NCBI RefSeq assembly: GCF_023715565.1
Contig: NZ_JAMBOJ010000002.1
Location: 62,001 to 126,000 of the forward strand
Length of the DNA: 64,000 nt
Source of the DNA: Cytobacillus firmus
GTDB taxonomy: Bacteria > Bacillota > Bacilli > Bacillales > Cytobacillaceae
Reading direction: 5' to 3'
The stretch's first letter is position 1. Each line of letters starts with the position of its first letter. A program made the position numbers and the translations under genes. The notes beneath the pieces were generated by a model that searched no databases, was not told where the DNA came from, and saw nothing but the letters and a program-made list of their open reading frames with translations. This document shows, one piece after another, positions 1 to 7,277 of this stretch.

Positions 1-968
1 CAACCGGTGCTACTGAAAATGGATCTGATAGTGCCAGTGGAGAAGGGGGAAAGCGGACTATCAAAGTTAGTATTGGGGTCAATGACAAGCACCCGGAATA
101 TGAGGCATCCTTGAAGTTTAAAGAACTGGTTGAAGCAGAGTCAGATGACCTAACAGTCGATGTCTATCATTCCGGCCAGATTGCCGATGACCGTTCAGCA
201 ATAGAAATGCTTCAGTTCGGTACGCTTGATGCAACTATCCCATCGACTTCACCACTTATAAACTTTATACCGGCGTTCGGTGTTTTCGATCTTCCATTCA
301 CGGTTCCTAATGAAGAGGTGGCAGATAAGATATTGGATGGGCCATTTGGAGATAAGATGCTTGAAATGGTTGATCAGCAGGGGTTAGTTGGTTTGGCCTG
401 GTGGGAAAATGGTTTCCGCAATTTAACCAACGATGCAAAACCTGTTGCCGGTATGAAAGATGTTAAAGGATTGAAAATCCGTACAATGGAAAATGAAATC
501 CACTTAGATGCATGGAAAGCTCTTGGTGCTAATCCAACTCCAATGGCATTCACTGAATTATTTACAGCTTTACAGCAGGGGACGATTGACGGACAGGAAA
601 ACCCATACCCAACAATATTGTTAAGTAAGTATCATGAAGTTCAAAAGCACGTTTCCAATACAAATCATGTGTACACACCTTTTATTTTCTTATTCAGCAA
701 AATGGTTTGGGAAGAGCTTTCTGCAGAACAGCAGGACATTATCTCGAAAGCAGCGGTAGAAGCAGGTAAGTTTAACCGTGAGCGCACACGTGAAGTAGCG
801 GACGAATCACTTGAAACGTTAAAGAAAGAAATGACTTTTACAGAAATCAAAGAGGGAGAATTTGAGAAGTTCCAGGAAGCTGTGAAGCCGGTTATTGATA
901 AATACAAAGATAAAATCGGAGCCGATATTGTAGACGAGTTCTTTGCTGAGGTTGAGAAGGCAAAATAA
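1..968 (+). CDS. TRAP transporter substrate-binding protein DctP (5' end outside window)
   Basis: Periplasmic-type (here lipid-anchored, extracellular) solute receptor of a TRAP carboxylate transporter. The frame is open from position 3, so the start and signal peptide lie upstream of the window; the first visible residues are a Gly/Ser/Glu-rich linker typical of a lipoprotein tether, followed by the mature fold. The stretch TIDGQENP is a typical DctP feature, and the DctQ and DctM partners follow directly. The nearby carboxylate-metabolising genes suggest a sugar-acid ligand (inference). An internal TTG at 111 is not the true start because homology and the open frame continue leftwards. Confidence 0.9.
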   Translation, partial: TGATENGSDSASGEGGKRTIKVSIGVNDKHPEYEASLKFKELVEAESDDLTVDVYHSGQIADDRSAIEMLQFGTLDATIPSTSPLINFIPAFGVFDLPFTVPNEEVADKILDGPFGDKMLEMVDQQGLVGLAWWENGFRNLTNDAKPVAGMKDVKGLKIRTMENEIHLDAWKALGANPTPMAFTELFTALQQGTIDGQENPYPTILLSKYHEVQKHVSNTNHVYTPFIFLFSKMVWEELSAEQQDIISKAAVEAGKFNRERTREVADESLETLKKEMTFTEIKEGEFEKFQEAVKPVIDKYKDKIGADIVDEFFAEVEKAK

Positions 969-1034
969 ATATGAAATGAGCTGCCGGTTGTCGCCCGATG
1001 GCCGGCCGCAAATTGAAGAAGAGAGGCGATTAGT

Positions 1035-1568
1035 TTGCTAAAAGTACTAAAATGGCTGGACGAAAACTTTGAAAAATACATACTATTCGTTTTATCGGCT
1101 ATCATGGTTTCGGTCATTTTTATACAAGTGTTTATGCGCTATGTGATGTCCAATTCACTGTCATGGTCAGAAGAGCTTGCGCGGTACTGCTTTATCTGGC
1201 TTATCTATATCGGTATCAGCTACGCAGTCAAACATCATCGCCATATTAAAGTAGATGCAGCACTCATTCTCTTTAAAGATAAAACGAAAATCTATTTTTC
1301 ACTCATCTCTAATATCCTCTTTTTAGTATTCTGCGTATATGTAGTGTTCTATGGCTTCGGAATTGCATCCCAGCTGCTGATGTTTGGACAGACAACACCA
1401 GCACTTCAAATTCCAACAGGCGTTGTATATCTTGCTCCACCGGTTGGCATGGGGCTTGCTGGCATCCGATTGATTCAAAATATCATAGGCAATATTATAT
1501 CGATTAAAAACTTTGATAAAACACATGTACTGCCAAAAGATGCTGAGCAAAATATAAATGTGATCTAG
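1035..1568 (+). CDS. TRAP transporter small permease DctQ
   Basis: Small four-helix membrane subunit that couples the DctP receptor to the DctM permease. The 177-aa product has hydrophobic segments at about residues 12-33, 48-66, 84-107 and 123-148, and the family-typical motif SWSEELARY near residue 38. It starts with TTG, preceded by GAGAGG at about 1021. It lies 66 nt after dctP and 23 nt before dctM in one operon. Paralogous to the gene at 4089. Confidence 0.9.
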   Translation: MLKVLKWLDENFEKYILFVLSAIMVSVIFIQVFMRYVMSNSLSWSEELARYCFIWLIYIGISYAVKHHRHIKVDAALILFKDKTKIYFSLISNILFLVFCVYVVFYGFGIASQLLMFGQTTPALQIPTGVVYLAPPVGMGLAGIRLIQNIIGNIISIKNFDKTHVLPKDAEQNINVI

Positions 1569-1591
1569 CTATTAAAGGGGGTAAGATCTGA

Positions 1592-2857
1592 ATGGCGGGA
1601 GTATTATTTGGTTCATTTGCTGCATTCCTCTTTTTAACTGTACCAATAGGAATTGCGATCGGATTAGCCGTATTATTCACTATTTTGTATACCGGCAGTA
1701 TGCCAGTGGAATTCCTGATGAAAGAATTAACAAACTCAGTTGACTCCTTTCCGCTGCTGGCTGTTCCATACTTTATCATCGCCGGTGAGATTATGGGTAA
1801 AGGAGGAATATCGAAGCGCCTCTTTAATGTAGCCGATTCAATGGTAGGGAATAAGACAGGCGGCATTGCTATGGCTACGATTGTTACCTGTATGTTTTTT
1901 GCAGCGATTTCAGGATCTGGACCTGCAACTGTTGCGGCGATTGGCGGAATTATGATTCCAGCCATGGTCCAAAAAGGGTATGACAAACGCTTTGCAACAG
2001 CGGTTGTTGCATCAGCCGGTTCAATTGGCGTTATTATTCCGCCGAGTATTCCTATGGTTATTTATGGTGTATCCGGCAGTGTTTCGATTGGAGATATGTT
2101 TATTGCCGGAATCATCCCGGGAATTTTGGTGGGAATTGGCTTGATGATCTATTCTTACTTCCATTCGAAGAAAATGGGTTATATTGGATCAGGTCAAAAA
2201 ACAACCTTAAAAGGTATTTTAACAGCTTTTTGGGAAGCTAAATGGGCTCTCATGATTCCGGTTATTATTTTAGGCGGGATTTACGGCGGTATCTTTACGC
2301 CAACAGAAGCTGCTGTAGTTGCGGTTGTTTTCGGGTTAATTGTCAGTGTTTTTGTATACAAAGAATTGAAGTTCAAAGATTTGCCTCAGATTTTTGTGGA
2401 TTCTGCTTTAACGACAGCTTCTGTGCTTGTCATTGTTGGAGCTGCTACAGCATTTGGCCGTTTATTGACCCTTGAACAAATCCCGAACCAAATCGCTGAA
2501 GCCATGATTTCCATTTCAAGTGAACCTCTTATCATCATGATGCTCATTACTTTATTGCTATTAATTGTAGGGTGTTTTATGGACACGATTGCGGCGATTA
2601 TCATCTTAACGCCCATACTGCTGCCAGTTGCCCTTCAGATAGGCTACGATCCGATTCACTTTGGGATTATTATGATCGTAAACCTGGCTATTGGTTTTAT
2701 CACCCCGCCGCTTGGTGTAAACCTGTTTGTTGGTGCCGGTATATCGGGACTGTCTTTAGAACAGCTGTCTAAAGCGATTGTGCCATTTTTCTTTGCCATG
2801 GTTATCACATTGCTGATCATTATTGTTATTCCACAGCTTTCACTGCTATTCTTATAA
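1592..2857 (+). CDS. TRAP transporter large permease DctM
   Basis: Large membrane subunit that carries out Na+-driven substrate translocation. The 421-aa length is usual for DctM, with many hydrophobic helices and family motifs such as SGSGPATVAAIG (about 109-120), PPSIPMVIYG and the FTPTEAAVVA re-entrant segment (about 234-243). Start ATG follows AAAGGGGG at about 1573. It ends the first TRAP set; a 130-nt gap with a dyad separates it from the second set. It is clearly related to, but diverged from, the DctM at 4671, so the two systems probably differ in substrate. Confidence 0.92.
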   Translation: MAGVLFGSFAAFLFLTVPIGIAIGLAVLFTILYTGSMPVEFLMKELTNSVDSFPLLAVPYFIIAGEIMGKGGISKRLFNVADSMVGNKTGGIAMATIVTCMFFAAISGSGPATVAAIGGIMIPAMVQKGYDKRFATAVVASAGSIGVIIPPSIPMVIYGVSGSVSIGDMFIAGIIPGILVGIGLMIYSYFHSKKMGYIGSGQKTTLKGILTAFWEAKWALMIPVIILGGIYGGIFTPTEAAVVAVVFGLIVSVFVYKELKFKDLPQIFVDSALTTASVLVIVGAATAFGRLLTLEQIPNQIAEAMISISSEPLIIMMLITLLLLIVGCFMDTIAAIIILTPILLPVALQIGYDPIHFGIIMIVNLAIGFITPPLGVNLFVGAGISGLSLEQLSKAIVPFFFAMVITLLIIIVIPQLSLLFL

Positions 2858-2950
2858 ACTCTGATGATAGTAACAGCATTTTCATTAAGAAATGACTGTT
2901 TCCTTTTTGTATATATTACAAAACCGAGTTTTATATTATAGAACAAATTA

Positions 2951-2966
2951 CAACTTTAGAAAGTTG
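2951..2966. promoter_or_regulatory. 16-bp dyad upstream of second TRAP operon
   Basis: CAACTTT-AG-AAAGTTG is a near-contiguous dyad with a two-base centre, too tight for a hairpin loop but suitable as a dimeric repressor operator. It sits about 15 nt before the ribosome site of dctP2, downstream of AT-rich sequence that could hold a promoter. Candidate operator for the IclR-type regulator at 9552 or another factor; assignment is inference. Confidence 0.35.
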
Positions 2967-2994
2967 CAGCGAAACTAACAAAGGGGAGATGAAG

Positions 2995-4020
2995 ATGAAA
3001 AATAAGAAGTTACTGGGATTGGCAGCCACCGCACTTGCAAGCTTCTTAATTCTCACAGGCTGTGGCGGAGAGGAAGCAGGAGGAAATGGTGGGGGAAAGA
3101 AAAAGGTAATCAAAGTAGCTCATTACTTTGCTGAGGATCATCCTCAAAACGTGGCATTGAAAGAAAAGTTTAAAACAATAGTAGAAGAAGAAACCAACGG
3201 CGAGCTCGAAGTTCAGCTTTACCCGAATAGTACATTAGGTGCCGAGAAAGAGTTCTATGATGGTGTACGCAACGGAACAATCGAAATGGGAATCCCGGGT
3301 TTAATCATGCAAGCTGATATTCCGAAAATGGCTGCTCCGGAATGGCCATTCTTATTTAAAGATTTCGAGCATGCCAAAAAGGTATTGAATGGGCCGATCG
3401 GTAACGAATTGACAGAAGACCTTGAATCCGAACATGGTGTAAAACCTCTTGCCTGGAGTGCAAATGGATTTAGGATGATTTCCTCTAACAAAACGATTGA
3501 TAGCTTAGAAGATCTTGATGGACTCCGCCTGAGAATGCCGAATATACCGAATTATATTAAATTGGGAAAATTACTTGGTGCCAATGTGACGCCTCTCCCA
3601 ATCTCTGAAATTTTCACAGCGATGGAGCAAAAAGTGGTAGATGGCCAGGACAACCCAATTGCTACAGTCCGGGCATCGGGCTGGTATGAGGTACAAAGCG
3701 ACATTCTGGAATCAAAGCATATGTTCAGCCCTAACTTATATATCATCAACAGTAACTTTTGGAATGGTTTGACGGAGGAGCAGCAGAAAATTATCGAAAA
3801 GGCCTCAAAAGAAGCCGCAGAATATGAATTTGATCTCCTTGAGAAGAGTTATGAAGAAGATAGGGAGTTTCTTGAAGACAATGGATTAAAATTTACAGCT
3901 CCTTCAGATGAATTCTCAGCTGAGATGGAAGAAGCAGCACAGCCTTTATATGAAGAAATTTACAGTGAGTTTGATTGGGCGAAGGATTTAGCTGATCGCA
4001 TCCGTGCAGAAGCAGAGTAA
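2995..4020 (+). CDS. TRAP transporter substrate-binding lipoprotein DctP (second system)
   Basis: Receptor of the second TRAP transporter. The N-terminus has a Lys-rich start, hydrophobic core and lipobox LTGC, so it is an extracellular lipoprotein; a Gly-rich linker follows. VDGQDNP near residue 215 is the DctP hallmark. Two in-frame ATGs exist (2989 and 2995); AAGGGG at 2981-2986 is only 2 nt from the first and 8 nt from the second, so 2995 is preferred (341 aa). It is followed by a strong hairpin before dctQ2, which could set a receptor excess over the permease subunits. Confidence 0.92.
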   Translation: MKNKKLLGLAATALASFLILTGCGGEEAGGNGGGKKKVIKVAHYFAEDHPQNVALKEKFKTIVEEETNGELEVQLYPNSTLGAEKEFYDGVRNGTIEMGIPGLIMQADIPKMAAPEWPFLFKDFEHAKKVLNGPIGNELTEDLESEHGVKPLAWSANGFRMISSNKTIDSLEDLDGLRLRMPNIPNYIKLGKLLGANVTPLPISEIFTAMEQKVVDGQDNPIATVRASGWYEVQSDILESKHMFSPNLYIINSNFWNGLTEEQQKIIEKASKEAAEYEFDLLEKSYEEDREFLEDNGLKFTAPSDEFSAEMEEAAQPLYEEIYSEFDWAKDLADRIRAEAE

Positions 4021-4027
4021 GCAGCAT

Positions 4028-4066
4028 AAGCTTGGAGGTTATCGACCTGTTTATATCTCCAAGCTT
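4028..4066 (+). terminator. Intercistronic hairpin between dctP2 and dctQ2
   Basis: Perfect 10-bp inverted repeat AAGCTTGGAG (4028-4037) / CTCCAAGCTT (4057-4066) with a 19-nt loop, followed by a short TTTTAT. It begins 7 nt after the dctP2 stop. It resembles the attenuators or 3'-protecting stem-loops found after binding-protein genes in transport operons, allowing partial read-through into dctQM (inference). Confidence 0.7.
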
Positions 4067-4088
4067 TTATTGCAGGGAGGAGAAAGCC

Positions 4089-4640
4089 GTGTTTAGCAAA
4101 ATAAATTCTATTTCTAACAAATTATTAAACATCGCGATTGCCTTTTCATTGGCAGCCATGTCCCTCTCCGTCTTTGGGAATGTTGTTTTAAGATATGTAT
4201 TTAATTCTGGTCTTACCTGGTCTGAAGAAATGTCCCGCTACTTTTTTGTCTGGATGGTCTTCCTGGGGGCCATTGCTGCACTGAAGGATAAAATGCATCT
4301 AGGCGTGGATATTGTTGTCAATGCCCTGCCAAAGGGACTTCAAAAGATTGCCTTCCTGATTAGTAACGCGATAGTCCTTTACCTTCTATGGCTTATTTTG
4401 GAAGGGAGCTGGAAAATGACCCTACTCAATATGAATAGTAGTGGTCCCGCAACAGGCATGCCTCTTTCTTACTTATATGGAATAGGTATTGTTTCTAGTA
4501 TTTGGATGATGCTTATCGTGATAGCCAGCCTCTTTAAAGCTATCAGAGGAAAGTCTGAAGACCTCACGATCATTCAATCCTCAGACGGCGTATTAGCAGA
4601 GGTAAATCATGATCAGAAAGAGAAGATCATTGCAAAATAG
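4089..4640 (+). CDS. TRAP transporter small permease DctQ (second system)
   Basis: Four-helix small TRAP subunit, 183 aa from GTG 4089, which follows AGGGAGGAGAAAG with good spacing. The frame is open back to TTG 4032, but that start would place the hairpin 4028-4066 inside the coding region and adds a non-homologous N-terminus, so it is rejected. The motif TWSEEMSRYFFVW matches the conserved motif of the paralogue at 1035. Forms the membrane complex with the DctM at 4671 and serves the DctP at 2995. Confidence 0.9.
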   Translation: MFSKINSISNKLLNIAIAFSLAAMSLSVFGNVVLRYVFNSGLTWSEEMSRYFFVWMVFLGAIAALKDKMHLGVDIVVNALPKGLQKIAFLISNAIVLYLLWLILEGSWKMTLLNMNSSGPATGMPLSYLYGIGIVSSIWMMLIVIASLFKAIRGKSEDLTIIQSSDGVLAEVNHDQKEKIIAK

Positions 4641-4670
4641 AGGCGGAAGGAAAGGAGGGGAATACCTGCT

Positions 4671-5945
4671 ATGATTGGCGTATTTTTAGGGTCACTGTTT
4701 GGGTCACTGACATTAGGGGTGCCGATTGCATTTGCCCTTCTTGCAAGCGCGGTTATGCTGATGTTTGCAATGGGAACGTTTGATAGCCAAATTGTTGCCC
4801 AAAACCTGATTAATGGAGCTAATAACTTTTCACTAATGGCAATTCCGTTTTTTGTTCTAGCTGGAGAACTGATGAATGCCGGGGGGATTTCCAGGCGTAT
4901 CGTTGATTTTTCCATGGCGCTGGTAGGACACATTCGTGGCGGCCTGGGCTTTGTAGCCATTATTGCCAGTATTCTTTTTGCGGGATTATCAGGCTCAGCT
5001 GTTGCAGATACAGCGGCACTTGGGGCCATTTTAATTCCCATGATGATTGCCAAAGGATATAACGTCAACACCTCCACAGGTATCATTTGTGCATCGGGTA
5101 TTATAGCCCCTGTTATACCGCCGAGTATCCCGATGATTTTATTTGGAGTAACGGCAGGTGTATCCATTACTGACTTATTCATGGGCGGCATTATTCCTGG
5201 AATAATGATGGGAGTGGGGCTCATGATCGGCTGGTTCTTTATGTCAAGGAAGGATACAAGTGACCTTCCGCCAAGAAAATCAGCAAAAGAAATCTGGAAG
5301 GCTATCCAGGATGCAAGTTTTGCGCTAATGCTTCCGGTTATTATAATCGGCGGCCTCCGCGGCGGCGTTTTCACCCCGACAGAAGCTGCTGTTGTCGCTG
5401 CATTTTATGCCTTGGTTGTTGGCTTATTCATTTACCGTGAGCTGAAGCTGGAAGAACTGTATCAGGTTTTAATTGCTTCAGCAAAAACCACGAGTGTGGT
5501 CATGTTTGTGGCTGCAGCTGCCATGGTATCGGCGTGGCTTATTACTGTTGCGAATGTTCCTGCGGAAATTGCCGGCTACATGGGTTCTCTTGTCAGCAGC
5601 CCGCTGCTGTTAATGGTTGTCATTATGATATTCCTGTTATTGATCGGACTGGTAATGGACTTGACACCTGCGATACTGATATTTACACCAGTTTTGCTGC
5701 CGCTTGTGAAAATGGCTGGAATTGATCCGGTTTATTTCGGAATTGTTATGGTGATCAACTTATGTATTGGATTAATCACTCCTCCGGTTGGCACGGTTTT
5801 ATATGTAGGCTGCGGCATTAGTAAGATTAATCTGGTGGACATAACGAAAGGAATTTGGCCGTTCTTGCTCGTTCATATCATTGTTCTGGCTCTATTAATC
5901 TTGTTCCCTGAGATTATTACAGTTCCGCTTGAATGGCTTAATTAA
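4671..5945 (+). CDS. TRAP transporter large permease DctM (second system)
   Basis: Large translocating subunit, 424 aa, with about twelve hydrophobic helices. Family signatures SGSAVADTAALG, PPSIPMILFG and FTPTEAAVVA are visible at positions parallel to those in the paralogue at 1592. AAAGGAGGGG lies upstream of the ATG. The LarA homologue begins 29 nt after its stop, so transport and metabolism appear to be one transcription unit. Confidence 0.93.
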   Translation: MIGVFLGSLFGSLTLGVPIAFALLASAVMLMFAMGTFDSQIVAQNLINGANNFSLMAIPFFVLAGELMNAGGISRRIVDFSMALVGHIRGGLGFVAIIASILFAGLSGSAVADTAALGAILIPMMIAKGYNVNTSTGIICASGIIAPVIPPSIPMILFGVTAGVSITDLFMGGIIPGIMMGVGLMIGWFFMSRKDTSDLPPRKSAKEIWKAIQDASFALMLPVIIIGGLRGGVFTPTEAAVVAAFYALVVGLFIYRELKLEELYQVLIASAKTTSVVMFVAAAAMVSAWLITVANVPAEIAGYMGSLVSSPLLLMVVIMIFLLLIGLVMDLTPAILIFTPVLLPLVKMAGIDPVYFGIVMVINLCIGLITPPVGTVLYVGCGISKINLVDITKGIWPFLLVHIIVLALLILFPEIITVPLEWLN

Positions 5946-5974
5946 ACTGATTCCAAACGGAAGGAGATAAACAA

Positions 5975-7225
5975 ATGAGCATCATTAATGAAATATTAAA
6001 AGATATCCACCTTCCTAAAATGGTGAAAGTAAGACAGAAGTTTTCCGCACCCCAGCTGGAAGATGTGGCGGCTGAGGTGCGGAAAACGCTAAATGAAACG
6101 AATGTGCTTGACAAAATAAATGAAGGCGACTCCGTTGCTATTGCAGTAGGAAGCAGAGGGCTGGCTGATTTGCCTATTCTGGTGCGGGAAACCGTCAGGG
6201 AAATTAGCCGTGCAGGAGGGCATCCCTTTATTGTTCCGGCAATGGGCAGCCATGGCGGCGCTACAGCTGAAGGCCAGATTGATGTGCTGCACCAGCTTGG
6301 CGTGACGGAGGAAGCTGTAGACGCCCCCATAAAATCTTCTATGGAGGTTGTCCAAATTGGCCAGCTTCCAAATGGGCTTCCGGTTTACATTGACCGAAAT
6401 GCCTATGAAGCTGATAAAATTGTCGTCATCAACCGGATTAAGCCACATACAGCATTCCGCGGACCTGTAGAAAGCGGGCTCATGAAGATGATTACAATCG
6501 GGCTCGGAAAGCAAAAAGGAGCGGAAGCTGCCCATGCCTACAGCTTTAAATATATGGCAGAGCATGTTCCGGAAATGGCGAAAATTTCTTTAGCGAGAGC
6601 GCCAATCATTTTCGGCCTGGCATCACTTGAGAATGCTTATGACAAAGTAGCAAAAGTTATTGCTGTACCGGCGGAGGACCTGGAAACTGCCGAGCCGGAG
6701 CTTTTATTGGAAGCAAAGTCCCTGATGCCAAAAATACAATTTGACGAGTTCGATGTGCTGATTGTCGATGAGCTTGGTAAAGATATTTCAGGTGATGGGA
6801 TGGACCCGAATATTACGGGGAACTTCGCCACGCCGTATGCCTCTGGAGGACCGGATATAAAAAGAACAGTTGTCCTTGGTCTGACCGAAAAAACGCATGG
6901 AAACGCAAATGGCATTGGGATGGCAGATATGACGACCAAAGCTGTAGTGGATGAAATTATATGGGAAAAAGGCTATGCAAATGCATTGACCAGTACTGTG
7001 ATTGAAGTGATTAAGCTTCCAATGGTGCTAGAAACAAAAGAGCTTGCTGTCAAGGCTGCGATTAAAACCTGCAATGCCTTTGATTTAAACAAGGTAAAAG
7101 CGGTTCGAATCAGGAATACGTTGGATATCGGAGAGATCTGGATCTCTGAAGGTTTGATTGAGGAAGCGAAACAAAACAGCCATTTAGAAGTTATTTCCGA
7201 GCCCATGGAATTAGTGCTCAATTAA
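5975..7225 (+). CDS. LarA-family (nickel-pincer) 2-hydroxyacid racemase/epimerase homologue
   Basis: Member of the LarA superfamily (DUF2088 N-terminal domain), enzymes that invert the C2 carbon of 2-hydroxy acids with a nickel-pincer nucleotide bound to lysine. The 416-aa product has GSHGG at 91-95, KPHT at 157-160, K171 and H187. The His93/His158/Lys171/His187 set and its spacing (65, 13 and 16) parallel H108/H174/K184/H200 of Lactiplantibacillus LarA (66, 10, 16), supporting a functional cofactor site. ATG follows AAGGAG. The surrounding sugar-acid genes suggest a sugar-acid C2 epimerase rather than lactate racemase (inference); cofactor genes larB, larC and larE lie at 21-24 kb. Confidence 0.8.
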   Translation: MSIINEILKDIHLPKMVKVRQKFSAPQLEDVAAEVRKTLNETNVLDKINEGDSVAIAVGSRGLADLPILVRETVREISRAGGHPFIVPAMGSHGGATAEGQIDVLHQLGVTEEAVDAPIKSSMEVVQIGQLPNGLPVYIDRNAYEADKIVVINRIKPHTAFRGPVESGLMKMITIGLGKQKGAEAAHAYSFKYMAEHVPEMAKISLARAPIIFGLASLENAYDKVAKVIAVPAEDLETAEPELLLEAKSLMPKIQFDEFDVLIVDELGKDISGDGMDPNITGNFATPYASGGPDIKRTVVLGLTEKTHGNANGIGMADMTTKAVVDEIIWEKGYANALTSTVIEVIKLPMVLETKELAVKAAIKTCNAFDLNKVKAVRIRNTLDIGEIWISEGLIEEAKQNSHLEVISEPMELVLN

Positions 7226-7277
7226 TTCGAAGAGTCTCTGCCGAAAACTTGCAGATTCATAGATAAGGAGTGTTCAT

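Noticed and set aside
665-1117. Minus-strand frame opposite dctP/dctQ
   Set aside because: Antisense shadow with low-complexity Ser-rich composition and no ribosome site.
2860-2900. Possible CcpA cre site near AACAGCATTTTCA after dctM
   Set aside because: Too many mismatches to the cre consensus, and no promoter is placed to be controlled by it.
4032-4088. TTG start extending dctQ2 by 19 codons
   Set aside because: It would place the intercistronic hairpin in the coding region; GTG 4089 has a strong ribosome site and matches the family start.
4613-5374. 253-codon minus-strand frame opposite dctM2
   Set aside because: Typical antisense shadow of a transporter gene; no signals.
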